Positions 26,448 to 35,147 are shown, counted from the first letter of the stretch. The stretch: 64,000 nt of DNA from Hymenobacter sp. H14-R3 (GCF_030063445.1 NZ_JASITD010000007.1:124001-188000); one strand, 5' to 3'. Numbers and translations are program-made. The notes: generated by a model from the letters alone, not told the origin.

Positions 26448-27926
26448 TTATACCGTGGTGTTCGGGTCAAACTGCTCCAGGTAATCGGCCACTTTGCGCA
26501 CAAACATGCCGCCGAGCGAGCCATCGACCACGCGGTGGTCGTAGCTGTGGCTCAGGAACATAAAGTGCCGGATACCGATGAGGTCGCCCTGGGGCGTCTC
26601 AATTACGGCGGGCTTCTTCTTAATGGCACCCACGGCCATGATGGCCACCTGCGGCTGCATGATGATGGGCGTGCCCATGACGTTGCCAAACGAGCCCACG
26701 TTGCTGAGCGTGTAGGTGCCGCCGGCCAGGTCTTCGGGCTTGAGCTTGTTCTGGCGGGCGCGGTTGGCCAGGTCGTTCATCTTCTTGCTCAGGCCGTTGA
26801 GGTTGAGTTGGTCAGCGTTGTGAATCACCGGCACAATGAGGTTGCCCGAGGGCAGGGCCACGGCCACGCCAATGTTGATGTCCTTCTTCTTGATGATGAA
26901 GTCGCCATCGACCGACACGTTGATGCCGGGGTAGTCCTGGATGGCGCGGGCCACGGCCTGGATGAAGATGGGCGTGAAGGTGAGGTTTTCGCCCTCGCGC
27001 TTCTTATACGCATCCTTGTGCTTGTTGCGCCAGTTCACCAGCTCGGTCACGTCGGCCTCCACAAAGCTCGTAACGTGCGGCGAAATACGCTTGGAATCGA
27101 CCATGCGCTGGGCAATCATCTTACGCATGCGGTCCATCTCCACCAGCTCGTGGCCACCCGATACGGAGGGCGCGGGCTTGCTGGCGGCCGGGGCCGCTTG
27201 GCCATTTGTGCTGGCGCCGGGTGCGGGGGCTGCCTTGGCGGCCGGCTGCGGTACGGCGGCCGGCGTGGGTGCTGGGGGTGCTGGGGCTGCTGGCGCAGCA
27301 GCTACGGGTGCGGGAGCAGCCGCGGCTGGCTGTAGCGAGGGCTTGCCGCCCGCTACGTGGTCCAGAATGTCCTTTTTGGTTACGCGGCCGTCCTGGCCAG
27401 TGCCGGGCAGGCGCTCTAGGTCGCTCATGCTCACGCCTTCTTCGCGGGCGATGCTGAGCACCAGCGGCGAGTAAAAGCGGCCTTCCTGCACGGGGTGGGC
27501 GGCGCTGGCGGGGGCCGTAGCGGCATCTACCGGGTTGTTGGGGCCGGGCAGGTAGGGCACGCTCTCGTCGCCGGCGGGGGCCTTGTGCAGCGAGCGCACT
27601 ACTTCGGGGGCCGTGAGGGGCGGGTTGGCGCTGGCCTCTTCCATGTTGTCGGTGTTGTTGTCGGCCGCAGGGGCGGCGGCGTTGGCATCAGTCTCGACAA
27701 TGGCGATGGGCGCGCCCACGGCTACTACCTGGCCTTCCTGCACCAGTATTTCGGCCAGGATGCCGGCGTGCAGGGCGGGTACTTCGGTATCGACCTTATC
27801 GGTAGCTACTTCCAGCACCGATTCATCTTGCTCAATGGCGTCGCCAACTTGCTTGAGCCACTTCAACACGGTGCCTTCCATGATGGATTCGCCCATCTTG
27901 GGCATCGTCATTTCCACTCGGGCCAT
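26448..27926 (-). CDS. Dihydrolipoamide acyltransferase (E2 of a 2-oxoacid dehydrogenase)
   Basis: A 492-residue E2 subunit. The order is: a lipoyl domain (1-80) with the lipoylated lysine in EVATDKVDTEVP, a linker, an E3-binding domain (FYSPLVLSIAREEGVSM to GRVTKKDILDHV, about 150-190), a second Ala/Pro-rich linker (200-250), and the catalytic domain with SHSYDHRVVDGSLGG holding the active histidine and aspartate. It passes acyl groups to CoA in the pyruvate, 2-oxoglutarate or branched-chain complex. Which complex cannot be told from this sequence, as no E1 or E3 gene is adjacent. It begins with an ATG 59 bases after a TACCTTTG promoter box. Confidence 0.88.
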   Translation of the reverse strand: MARVEMTMPKMGESIMEGTVLKWLKQVGDAIEQDESVLEVATDKVDTEVPALHAGILAEILVQEGQVVAVGAPIAIVETDANAAAPAADNNTDNMEEASANPPLTAPEVVRSLHKAPAGDESVPYLPGPNNPVDAATAPASAAHPVQEGRFYSPLVLSIAREEGVSMSDLERLPGTGQDGRVTKKDILDHVAGGKPSLQPAAAAPAPVAAAPAAPAPPAPTPAAVPQPAAKAAPAPGASTNGQAAPAASKPAPSVSGGHELVEMDRMRKMIAQRMVDSKRISPHVTSFVEADVTELVNWRNKHKDAYKKREGENLTFTPIFIQAVARAIQDYPGINVSVDGDFIIKKKDINIGVAVALPSGNLIVPVIHNADQLNLNGLSKKMNDLANRARQNKLKPEDLAGGTYTLSNVGSFGNVMGTPIIMQPQVAIMAVGAIKKKPAVIETPQGDLIGIRHFMFLSHSYDHRVVDGSLGGMFVRKVADYLEQFDPNTTV

Positions 27927-27985
27927 AATCAGGGGGCTGGGGGTCTTAAAAAACGTAGGGTGGGGTGGGAGGGAGTTTCGTGCCG

Positions 27986-27993
27986 CAAAGGTA
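27986..27993 (-). promoter_or_regulatory. -7 box (TACCTTTG) of the E2 gene
   Basis: An exact TAnnTTTG match on the minus strand, about 60 bases upstream of the start at 27926. Confidence 0.5.
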
Positions 27994-28290
27994 GGCAGAA
28001 GCCAAAGGCCCCCGCACCGGCTGGGCGCACGGGGCGCGGTGAGTAACCATTACCACCACCAGCGGCCAGCTGTCTCCCTAACGATTATCGCCGAAAAACC
28101 GCCGAGCGGCGGACCCCTAGTCAGTTTTCAATCGGTGAAAAACGGCCGTTGGTCGGGGCTTGGGCGGCGCTGGCGCGAAAGTGGGCTGGTGGGCCAGGTT
28201 TGTGGTCGCTCGTTTGCAAAGGGACGGTTACCCCACTGCTACCAGCTTGGTAACCTCTACAATTTAATTCATAAACTTTCTGAAAAATAG
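27994..28290. other. Gap with no recognisable gene
   Basis: This stretch has a short hairpin (CCGCCGAGCGGCGG near 28100) and turns AT-rich toward 28260-28300. I see no supported reading frame, RNA gene or repeat copy. Confidence 0.5.
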
Positions 28291-28425
28291 TATATTAACT
28301 ACTTTTTCGCTGCCGCCCTGTTCGCCGTTCCTGCCACCGCTCACAACCGCGACAACCGTTACCAGCAGGGCCCCGGCAGCAACAACAGCTACGGCTACGA
28401 CCGCAACCACCGCGCAACGCCTTAG
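28291..28425 (+). pseudogene. Remnant of a small secreted protein, start lost
   Basis: The frame after a stop at 28288 reads NYFFAAALFAVPATAHNRDN, which is a signal peptide with its cleavage region, then a Gln/Asn/Gly/Tyr-rich tail of about 25 residues and a TAG. There is no ATG, GTG or TTG in front of the hydrophobic core. The first codons after the stop are TAT ATT AAC. I read it as a decayed gene, but an ATT start cannot be excluded. Confidence 0.35.
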
Positions 28426-28483
28426 GAGCGCACCCGCTGGGAAACTCAGCATCGCCGCCCCTAACCGCTAAACCCCGCGCCCC

Positions 28484-28507
28484 GGCCGGTGTCTAAGCAG
28501 CACCGGC
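28484..28507. terminator. Weak hairpin
   Basis: GCCGGTG and CACCGGC pair around TCTAAGCAG, with no poly-T tail. It precedes the promoter area of the DUF4890-like gene. Confidence 0.3.
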
Positions 28508-28561
28508 CGCCGGCCAATATTTCCTAAATTATCACAACTCACTTTATTTAAAGTACTTACC

Positions 28562-29011
28562 ATGAAAAAGTTTCTGTTGCCCCTGCTGGCGCTTGCCCTT
28601 TCTGCTACTGCCGCTTCGGCCCAAGTGGCCCCTGGCCAGGATGCCACCCGCTCGCAGCGCACCCCCGAAGAAATGGCTTCCCACCAAACTCAGGGCCTCA
28701 CTAAGCAGCTGGGCCTGAGCGCCGACCAGTCGGCCAAAGTGCAGCAAATTATGCTGACCCGCGACCAGGATATGCTGGCCATGCGCAGCCAGACGCAAGC
28801 CGGCCCCGGCGACCGCAAGCAAATGCGCGCCCAAATGATGGCCGGCCGCACCAAGTACGACGACCAGCTCAAGGCCGTGCTTACCCCCGACCAATTTACC
28901 AAATACACTGCCATGCAGGCCAACCGCCGCGAGCGCGGCATGGGCATGCAGGACGGCAAAGTGAAGCAGAAAGACGGCAAGGTGAAAATCAAAGCCAAAA
29001 CCGATAGCTAG
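28562..29011 (+). CDS. Secreted DUF4890/Spy-like protein
   Basis: A 149-residue protein with a signal peptide ending ATAASAQ. The mature part is helical and charged: a first pair of helices (TPEEMASHQTQGLTKQLGLSADQSAKVQQIMLTRDQDML) and a second (GDRKQMRAQMMAGRTKYDDQLKAVLTPDQFTKYTAMQANRRERGMGMQ). This pattern matches DUF4890 and the Spy/CpxP-like stress chaperones of the periplasm. The tail is Lys-rich. A strong terminator follows at 29031, then the IS. Confidence 0.75.
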   Translation: MKKFLLPLLALALSATAASAQVAPGQDATRSQRTPEEMASHQTQGLTKQLGLSADQSAKVQQIMLTRDQDMLAMRSQTQAGPGDRKQMRAQMMAGRTKYDDQLKAVLTPDQFTKYTAMQANRRERGMGMQDGKVKQKDGKVKIKAKTDS

Positions 29012-29030
29012 TTTTTAGCTTGCTACTTAG

Positions 29031-29070
29031 CAAAGAAGCCCCGCACCAGTTTGGCGCGGGGCTTCTTTGT
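29031..29070 (+). terminator. Strong terminator after the DUF4890-like gene
   Basis: CAAAGAAGCCCCGC and its inverted partner GCGGGGCTTCTTTG surround a short loop. The A-run and T-run on the two sides allow bidirectional use. Confidence 0.85.
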
Positions 29071-29094
29071 GAGCCAGTTGATGGCAGTTTTTGC

Positions 29095-29100
29095 TAGCTA
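29095..29100. repeat. Left copy of the IS982 target-site duplication
   Basis: TAGCTA immediately before the left end of the IS, matched by TAGCTA at 30044-30049 after the right end. Confidence 0.7.
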
Positions 29101-30043
29101 ACCCAAGTTGCGAGATAGGGTGCGGTCACAAAAAAGTCTGTTCGGCGTGAACAGGCTAGGTTTGAGGTATTCGACCCCCTCAACTCCACCCGACCATGCG
29201 CGAACAGACCGTTGCAATGTACTGCGTACTTGATGATTTAATCCGCTTTACGCGCCCCGCCGGCACGCCGCCCCCGGCTTCGGGCCGGCGCTTGACCGAT
29301 GCCCAGGTGCTAACCACGGCCCTGGTGGCCGCCCGCTTTTTTGGGGGCAACCTAGTGGTCGCCAAGCACTACATGGCGCAGCATTGGGGGCAGAATCCAC
29401 TGGACAAGAGCGGCTTCACCCGGCGCTTGCACGCCCTCACCGATACGCTCCGCTCCCTGTTCGCCACGTTGGGCGACGTGCTCAAACATCTGCACACTGA
29501 GGCCCGCTACGTACTGGACTCGTTTCCGGTAGCCGTGTGTCATAACACGCGCATCCCGCGCTGTAAGCTCCTGACGGGCAAGGCCTATCACGGCCGCTGC
29601 GCCAGCAAGCGCAGCTGGTTCTATGGCCTCCAGGTGCAAGTGGTGGCCACCAGCGACGGTATTCCGGTCGAGTTTTATATCCACGCGGGCGCCGAGTCGG
29701 AGCAAACCGGCCAGCGTGGGCTACCCCTCGACCTACCCGAGGGCAGCGTGCTTTACACCGATGCCGGCTATACGGACTACGCAGCCGAAGACCTCTTTAA
29801 CGAGGCCAGCGGCAGCCAGCAGCAGACGGCGCGCCGCAAAAACAGTAAGCGCCCGCATCATCCGGCGCAAGTCTTTCTGCTCCAGTACTTTCGCAAAGGT
29901 ATCGAAACCTGCTTTAGTCAACTTACCGCGCGCTTTCCCAAGCAGATTCACGCGGTCACGGCCGCCGGCTTTGCTCTAAAGATTACCTTATTCATTTTTG
30001 CACATGCTTTGCACCAAGCTGGCCTATAGCCCGCAACTTGGGT
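29101..30043 (+). mobile_element. IS982-family insertion sequence, complete
   Basis: The element is 943 bases long. The ends ACCCAAGTTGCG (29101-29112) and CGCAACTTGGGT (30032-30043) are perfect 12-bp inverted repeats. They are flanked by the direct repeat TAGCTA (29095-29100 and 30044-30049), read as the target-site duplication. The transposase gene is intact, so it may be active. The short duplication is palindromic, so one or two bases of boundary doubt remain. Confidence 0.9.
29196..30029 (+). CDS. IS982-family transposase
   Basis: A 277-residue DDE transposase. The catalytic residues fit IS982: Asp in YVLDSFPVAVCHNTRIPRCK, Asp in LYTDAGYTDYAAEDLF and Glu in FRKGIETCFSQL. The block YHGRCASKRSWFYGLQVQV is typical of the family, as is the C-terminal GFALKITLFIFAHAL. 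It carries out cut-and-paste or similar movement of the element. The frame is open throughout. The start at 29196 is the first ATG after the left inverted repeat. Confidence 0.93.
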   Translation: MREQTVAMYCVLDDLIRFTRPAGTPPPASGRRLTDAQVLTTALVAARFFGGNLVVAKHYMAQHWGQNPLDKSGFTRRLHALTDTLRSLFATLGDVLKHLHTEARYVLDSFPVAVCHNTRIPRCKLLTGKAYHGRCASKRSWFYGLQVQVVATSDGIPVEFYIHAGAESEQTGQRGLPLDLPEGSVLYTDAGYTDYAAEDLFNEASGSQQQTARRKNSKRPHHPAQVFLLQYFRKGIETCFSQLTARFPKQIHAVTAAGFALKITLFIFAHALHQAGL

Positions 30044-30049
30044 TAGCTA
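30044..30049. repeat. Right copy of the IS982 target-site duplication
   Basis: TAGCTA directly after the right inverted repeat of the IS. Confidence 0.7.
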
Positions 30050-30069
30050 GTGTACTGATAGCAAGTAAC

Positions 30070-30360
30070 TTAAAACAAACCGCTGGTGTGGCCATGCTTG
30101 CGCGGCGTGTGGGTCGAGTTCTTATGAGCGCGGTGCCGGGCCGTAATCTGCCGGCGGCTGCCAAAGTGGAGGAAGCTAAGGGCTCCCTTGCGCTCGCGGC
30201 TGTGGTAGCGGTAATCGGTGTACACGGGCACGTGGTTGCCGCGCGTGAGGCGCTGGCCGCGCATGGCGCTGGGCGTGCGCCGGGCGGCGCTGGAGCCGGC
30301 CGTAGCCGCCGAAGTTGCCAGGCCAAGCAGGCAAAAAAACAGGAGGGCAATCCGCAACAT
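30070..30360 (-). CDS. Small basic secreted protein
   Basis: A 96-residue protein with a signal peptide (RIALLFFCLLGLATSAATAG) and a strongly basic mature part (many Arg, His and Lys, with motifs such as RGQRLTRGNH and RRQITARHRAHKN). It is unrecognised. Met at 30360 is chosen because the signal peptide begins there, not at 30417. It ends 20 bases from the IS target duplication, so its terminator region may have been altered by the insertion. Confidence 0.5.
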   Translation of the reverse strand: MLRIALLFFCLLGLATSAATAGSSAARRTPSAMRGQRLTRGNHVPVYTDYRYHSRERKGALSFLHFGSRRQITARHRAHKNSTHTPRKHGHTSGLF

Positions 30361-30649
30361 AGGGTAGGGGGAAAAGGAGGAAATCGGCTGCGCGCCATCG
30401 CGCAGCGCCACGGGCAACGCGTTGCTGCCGCGCTTTAAACTGCCGGCTCGTGCTATTTAGTGCATTGGGACGATTCTATTCGACGCATCGGGCTCCTTAA
30501 TCGCCGAATCCGGCCACGGGCGGGCCGGCATATGCCAGCCCGTGGTGGGCTACAGGCCGCATATTTTAAGGGGCTGATGGCGAGCAACTGCTCATCGCTT
30601 TCATATATTCGCAACTGGCGGGCGTTCATTGCTCGGCCATTTTTTTCTT
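30361..30649. other. Intergenic stretch without gene
   Basis: It holds a small hairpin (CTGCGCG...CGCGCAG around 30388) and a short AT-rich promoter-like region before 30650. No convincing frame is seen. Confidence 0.4.
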
Positions 30650-31363
30650 GTGAAACACATCCACTACTTATTCCTGGTTGGGGCGGCCCTGCTGGCCGGC
30701 TGCCACCGCGATGCCGAGCGCATTTCCTACGACCTGACTGGCAAATACACGGCCGTGTCTGTCATTACGGCCGCCAATCCCATTGCCATGTATACGGCCG
30801 CTGGGCAGGTGACAAGCCAGCCGGTAATAACCCGGTTCCTGGCCAAGCGGGCGTGGCTGGATACGTACTTCTCGGCCACCGATGCGCCCGTTGCCAACAA
30901 CGGTACGCTCACCCTGACGTTCCGGGGCAACAACCGCGCTACGCTGCTATCGGCCGCCCCTGGTTACGCTACCGATAGCATCCGTGCGGAGGTCACCGAC
31001 CAGCAACTGACTTCCTTTCGCCTGCAAAATCTGGATTCGGCAGCCAATTTCACCAGCACTACTTACTGTCCTCGCCCCGCGGAGCTAGCGGCTTATATAA
31101 AGGACGCATACCCCGGCAAGAAATGCATAAATACGTCGCCAGCTACGGGCTACGGGCAGTATTGCCAAACGCGGCCCGTACGCATAATCGGTGCCCACGG
31201 CAACCAGCTATACGTGCCGTATTTCAGCTGGCTGGTGGAGGGTGGGCGCTGTAGCCTGGCCTCTGGGGGCGAATGGAATACCTTCAACCGGGCCGTGCTC
31301 AGCCACTTGGTAGCCGGTGACACGATAGTGGTGCAGGAGCGCGAAATTGCCCTGAAAAGGTAG
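30650..31363 (+). CDS. Putative lipoprotein
   Basis: A 237-residue protein that starts with GTG at 30650. It gives a short signal peptide (KHIHYLFLVGAALLAGC) with the lipobox LLAGC, so Cys18 would be lipidated. An alternative TTG start lies 7 codons upstream. The mature part is rich in Thr, Ala and Asn with mixed beta strands (GTLTLTFRGNNRATLL, then NQLYVPYFSWLVEGGRCSLASGGEWNTF). It has paired cysteines but no recognised family. The Bacteroidota often place such lipoproteins on the cell surface, but no partner gene is visible. Confidence 0.65.
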   Translation: MKHIHYLFLVGAALLAGCHRDAERISYDLTGKYTAVSVITAANPIAMYTAAGQVTSQPVITRFLAKRAWLDTYFSATDAPVANNGTLTLTFRGNNRATLLSAAPGYATDSIRAEVTDQQLTSFRLQNLDSAANFTSTTYCPRPAELAAYIKDAYPGKKCINTSPATGYGQYCQTRPVRIIGAHGNQLYVPYFSWLVEGGRCSLASGGEWNTFNRAVLSHLVAGDTIVVQEREIALKR

Positions 31364-31467
31364 CCGCGCTGGCCTCCCCATAACCCCCGGCCTGCGTGCA
31401 ACCCCAGAGCCAGCCGGAAATAACCGGTTGGCTTCTGTGCTTTTTACCTAACTGGTTGTGCTTCCCC

Positions 31468-33279
31468 ATGAGCCTTTGGCAAATAATTCAACGTCTGCTG
31501 CCCTTCGTGCAGCCCTACCGTAAGCTGGTTATCAGCACGTTGCTGCTCACGCTGGTGGGCTCGCTGGCCGCGCAAGTCAACCCCTTCGTGCTGCGCTACA
31601 CCGTCGATACGGTGCAGGACCTGCTCAATAGAGGGCAAGGGCTGGCCGCTGGCTGGCAGATGCTGGTGTGGGTGAGCGCCCTGCTGCTGGGTAAGGAGCT
31701 GATTAATACGGGCATCACGTTTGGCCAGAAATACTACGGCGAGAAAATCCGCATCAGCGTGTCGGGGGCGCTGGCTGAGGCCGCCGTAACCAGGATTCTG
31801 GGCTACGAGCTCGGCTTTTTCACCGCCAGCGATAACCAGACCGGCAAGCTCCAAACCCGCATCGACCGGGGCGTGGAGAGCCTGATGAAGCTGGTGCAAA
31901 ACTTCTTCATCGACATTCTGCCGCTCTTTGCCAATGCGCTAGTGGCGCTGGGCGTCATGTTTTACGCCAACCTTTGGGTGGGCCTGGTGGCCACGTCCAT
32001 CCTGCCCGTGTATTTCTGGCTGAGCTACCGGCAGGCCGACCGCCTCAACGGTACCCGCCGCGCCCTGCGCGCCCTGCGCGAAGAAAAAAACCACGGCCTC
32101 ATCAGCATCATCGACAGTATTGTGGTGATAAAGAGCTTCGTACGCGAAGCCTACGAGGGCGACAAGCAGCTGGCCGTGCAAGATAAGCTGGAAGCCGCTC
32201 AGCTGCTCACCCGCAAAACCAACTTCCGCTACGACGGCCTCAAGTCATTTTTTGAGCAGATTGGCGTGGTGGCCATCATCGTGCTCACCGCCTACCTCGT
32301 GCTGGCCGGCCAGATGAGCACCGGCGCCATCATGTTTCACGTGCTGCTGTTCAACAACGTGTCGGCCCCCATCGGGCAGCTGCACCGCATTTACGACGAG
32401 ATGAACGAGGCCCTGACCCGCGCCGAGGGCTTTTTCGCCATCCTCGACGCCGACGACCAGACCGAGCGCCCCGGCCCGCTACGCCCCGCGCACCTGGAAG
32501 GCCGCTTCGAGCTGCGCCACGTCAACTTCACCTACCCCAGCGGCACAGCCGCCCTGCACGAGGTGAGCATGACCATCGAGGCCGGCAAAACCACCGCGCT
32601 CGTGGGCCTCAGCGGCGCGGGCAAGAGCACGATTATCAACCTCTTGTGCGAGTTCTACCGCCCCGACAACGGCGGCGTGTTTCTCGATGGCCAGCCGCTG
32701 GCCCAGTACGACACGCCCGCCCTGCGCCAGCAAATTGGCCTGGTGCTCCAGAAAAACCACATTTTCAAGGGCACTATCGAAGAGAATATCCGCTACTGTA
32801 ACTTCAACGCCACCCAAGCCGAGCTAGAAGCCGCCGCCCGCCAGGCCTACCTGCACGACCAGATTCTGGACCTGCCCAAGGGCTACCTCAGCGACGCGCA
32901 GCAGCTATCCGGTGGCCAGCAGCAGCGCATCGCCATTGCCCGGCTTTTCCTCAAAAACCCGCCCATCATCTTCCTCGACGAGCCCACCGCCAGCATCGAC
33001 GCCATCGCCACCGAGCAAATCAAAAACAGCCTCGACGCCATCAAGCAGGGCCGCACGGTGGTCATCATCTCCCACAGCCTCGCCCAAATCGTGGATGCCG
33101 ACTGCATCTGCGTCATGAAAAAAGGCGAAGCCGTGGAGAGCGGCACCCACCTGGAGCTCTACGAAAAGCGCGGTACCTACCGCGAGATTTTCGACGCCTC
33201 GGCCCGTAGTCTCAATATCGAGAAGCTGGCTAAATCAATGGCCGATGACGGCGACGAGGTGCTGGATACAGCGCTGTGA
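31468..33279 (+). CDS. ABC exporter, fused membrane and ATPase domains
   Basis: A 603-residue half transporter. The N-terminal half (1-310) has six membrane segments of the type I exporter fold. The C-terminal half is the ATPase, with Walker A GLSGAGKS, the Q-loop in IGLVLQKNHIFKG, the signature LSGGQQQRIAIAR, Walker B IIFLDEPTASID and the switch histidine in VIISHSLAQI. Half transporters pair as dimers to export lipids, peptides or drugs. Specificity is not evident. Met at 31468 is preferred to 31396 as it starts the first helical region. Confidence 0.9.
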   Translation: MSLWQIIQRLLPFVQPYRKLVISTLLLTLVGSLAAQVNPFVLRYTVDTVQDLLNRGQGLAAGWQMLVWVSALLLGKELINTGITFGQKYYGEKIRISVSGALAEAAVTRILGYELGFFTASDNQTGKLQTRIDRGVESLMKLVQNFFIDILPLFANALVALGVMFYANLWVGLVATSILPVYFWLSYRQADRLNGTRRALRALREEKNHGLISIIDSIVVIKSFVREAYEGDKQLAVQDKLEAAQLLTRKTNFRYDGLKSFFEQIGVVAIIVLTAYLVLAGQMSTGAIMFHVLLFNNVSAPIGQLHRIYDEMNEALTRAEGFFAILDADDQTERPGPLRPAHLEGRFELRHVNFTYPSGTAALHEVSMTIEAGKTTALVGLSGAGKSTIINLLCEFYRPDNGGVFLDGQPLAQYDTPALRQQIGLVLQKNHIFKGTIEENIRYCNFNATQAELEAAARQAYLHDQILDLPKGYLSDAQQLSGGQQQRIAIARLFLKNPPIIFLDEPTASIDAIATEQIKNSLDAIKQGRTVVIISHSLAQIVDADCICVMKKGEAVESGTHLELYEKRGTYREIFDASARSLNIEKLAKSMADDGDEVLDTAL

Positions 33280-33366
33280 GGAGAGGCAATAGTACCATTA
33301 ATAAGTTCCTAAATAATGTTAGCATCTGTCTCTTCTTTTGCCATTCACAACAGTTCTGAGAGTAGC

Positions 33367-33576
33367 ATGACGCTCATACACGAGCCGGAATGCTTTGAAT
33401 ATGAGCTGCTTCCAGGCGAGGAAGCTATTATTGAGTTTGACTCGGGCAAAGAGAGTATTTACCTACGCTGGTATGGTACTGAAGCGGGTAGCACTGCTGT
33501 TGCTATTCTCGGCGAAAACAGCTTGTATAGTGTTTACAGTAAAGGGGTTAATGTATTTGAGAAATACCTTGGGTAG
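33367..33576 (+). CDS. Small acidic hypothetical protein
   Basis: A 69-residue reading frame (an ATG at 33316 would add 17 residues). It is acidic and beta-strand-rich, reading TLIHEPECFEYELLPGEEAIIEFDSGKESIYLRWYG. It may be an immunity-like or small cytoplasmic protein, but I have no basis for a function. The G+C is lower than in nearby genes. It follows the ABC exporter in the same direction. Confidence 0.5.
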   Translation: MTLIHEPECFEYELLPGEEAIIEFDSGKESIYLRWYGTEAGSTAVAILGENSLYSVYSKGVNVFEKYLG

Positions 33577-33634
33577 GCATCTGGAATCCCGAGCAACCAT
33601 TCTCGCCCGAAAAGTGTATATTTGTCACAGTCAA

Positions 33635-33671
33635 GACGAAACAAGGGCCGAACCTCGCGGCCCGGCCCTTG
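33635..33671 (-). terminator. Terminator of the 44-residue membrane protein
   Basis: CAAGGGCCG and CGGCCCTTG pair at 33642-33671. On the minus strand they are followed by TTTCGTCTT, directly after the gene's stop codon at 33674. Confidence 0.65.
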
Positions 33672-33673
33672 CC

Positions 33674-33808
33674 TTACTTAATCCAATGAATGGCAGCCGA
33701 TAGGGCGCCACCACTCATTAGAAGCCCCACGAGCCATTTTACTAGCTCTGGGGGTATGCGGAAGCTGAACCTCAGTTCAAAATCCGCCTTTGCACGTTTG
33801 TCTCTCAT
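33674..33808 (-). CDS. 44-residue membrane protein
   Basis: A short frame too small for most gene finders. It encodes a basic N terminus (MRDKRAKADFELRFSF) and then a membrane helix (RIPPELVKWLVGLLMSGGAL), ending HWIK. Two facts support it: the stop codon is followed in 3 bases by a strong hairpin terminator, and a second hairpin marks its upstream side. No family is known to me. It could be a membrane-anchored peptide, possibly a small toxin-like or regulatory protein, but that is speculation. Confidence 0.45.
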   Translation of the reverse strand: MRDKRAKADFELRFSFRIPPELVKWLVGLLMSGGALSAAIHWIK

Positions 33809-33848
33809 GTTGGAGAAAGAAGTTAGGTGCTTGACCACCTGCTTCTTT

Positions 33849-33888
33849 GAAACCCCGGTTGTGCCAACAGCCGGGGTTTCGTCTTTTT
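33849..33888 (+). terminator. Hairpin with T-tail upstream of the 44-residue gene
   Basis: GAAACCCCGG and CCGGGGTTTC (33849-33880) are followed by GTCTTTTT. It mirrors the terminator at 33635, with the same TTTCGTCTT tail on the opposite strand. Confidence 0.7.
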
Positions 33889-33964
33889 AAGGACTTGCCG
33901 AGGTGAGGTGGATTAACCGTGCAACGCGCCAAAGATAGGCCGCGCGGTGTGCTAGGAGGGGTTT

Positions 33965-35128
33965 TTATGGCTGATAATCAGTCGATACGCTCGTAGCAGT
34001 CTGGTACTGATTCACGAAATAGTAAACGGCACCCGCCAATAGCAAGCCTAGCAACACGAGAAACGCGATTTTCCACGGCGAGTAGGGGTGCGAGCCGCTC
34101 ACTTTGCCGGTTTGGCCATTGACGAGGAAGTGGTAGAGCTTGCCCTGGTAGAGGTAGGCGCACACCCAGAGCGGCAGCAGCAGGTGCTTGAACGACTCCT
34201 CGGTGAGGGTGGTGCTCACCCGGAGGCCGCGCTGCTCGTCGCCGCCCAGCGCCTGCTTGCAGCTGTCGTGCTCCTGCTCGCGGAAGGTGGTGCGGGCTTC
34301 TTCCAGGCCCTCGGCCAGGTCGATGCTGTACACCTCGGCCTCCCAGCCCAGCAGCACGCGGGCATCATAATCGACCACGGCGGCGAGGTCGTAGTCATCC
34401 AGCACCGCCTCGACGTGGTTTTGCTGGTTGGCCAGGCTGCGCGAGGCCAGCGTGAGGAGGTCGTCGTAGAAGTGCTCGTGGGTGCCGCTACGGCTGCTCC
34501 AGTCGGTGCGGCGCTCCTGGCGGGTGGTGGGGCGGCCCTGGCTGTCGGTGCTGCTCACCGATACGTAGTAGTGGTCGCCGCGCTCGCCCCGCCATTCGGA
34601 GTACGCCTGCGCATCAAACGTCCAGAAGGGCAGGTAGATACCGTGCAGGTTATCGAGCACCGCGCCGCTTTGCAGCTTGTTGGGAGCCAGCCACTTGCCC
34701 GCCAGCCAGGTGCGGAAACTCGTGGTAGCGGCCGGCCGCTCCAGCCGAAAGGGCAGCACCCCGGCGGGCTCGATGAGCCGGGTGCGCTGGGCCTCGGGAT
34801 TGATGGCCCGGCTGCCGCAAAAGCCACAGCTGAGCGTGGGCTGCTCGGCGTTGACGCGGGTGCGCGAGCCGCAGCTGGGGCAGCTGAACAGCAGCTGCTC
34901 GCTCACGCGGTCGGCGGGCAGCTCGGCGCTGGCAAGCTGGGCGCTGAGCGGGCGCTCGGCCAGCTTGGCTTGGCTGAACGTCAGGGCCTGGGTAGCGCCG
35001 CAGTGCCCGCAGGCCAGCTGCTGGGTTTCGGCCTGAAACGTGAGGTTCGACCCGCAGCTAAGGCAGGGCGCGCGCAATAAGTCACGCTCGCGCAATTCGC
35101 GCAGGGCGTTTTCGGTAGCAACATCCAT
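33965..35128 (-). CDS. Zinc-ribbon membrane protein, partner of the SPFH protein
   Basis: A 387-residue protein with two zinc ribbons at the N terminus: CLSCGSN...CGHCGA (residues about 22-43) and CPSCGSR...CGFCGS (about 83-104). A large soluble region follows, with a membrane segment near the C terminus (KIAFLVLLGLLLAGAVYYFV). Homologues often accompany an SPFH protein, which here is the next gene upstream with only 19 bases between. The pair probably acts on membranes together. The biochemical role is unknown. The start is the first Met of the frame. Confidence 0.75.
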   Translation of the reverse strand: MDVATENALRELRERDLLRAPCLSCGSNLTFQAETQQLACGHCGATQALTFSQAKLAERPLSAQLASAELPADRVSEQLLFSCPSCGSRTRVNAEQPTLSCGFCGSRAINPEAQRTRLIEPAGVLPFRLERPAATTSFRTWLAGKWLAPNKLQSGAVLDNLHGIYLPFWTFDAQAYSEWRGERGDHYYVSVSSTDSQGRPTTRQERRTDWSSRSGTHEHFYDDLLTLASRSLANQQNHVEAVLDDYDLAAVVDYDARVLLGWEAEVYSIDLAEGLEEARTTFREQEHDSCKQALGGDEQRGLRVSTTLTEESFKHLLLPLWVCAYLYQGKLYHFLVNGQTGKVSGSHPYSPWKIAFLVLLGLLLAGAVYYFVNQYQTATSVSTDYQP

Positions 35129-35147
35129 GAGGGCCGGCGCGATAGAG

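Noticed and set aside
28264..28452. A 62-codon minus-strand frame
   Set aside because: It is Val/Ala-rich and antisense to the signal-peptide remnant, with no supporting signals.
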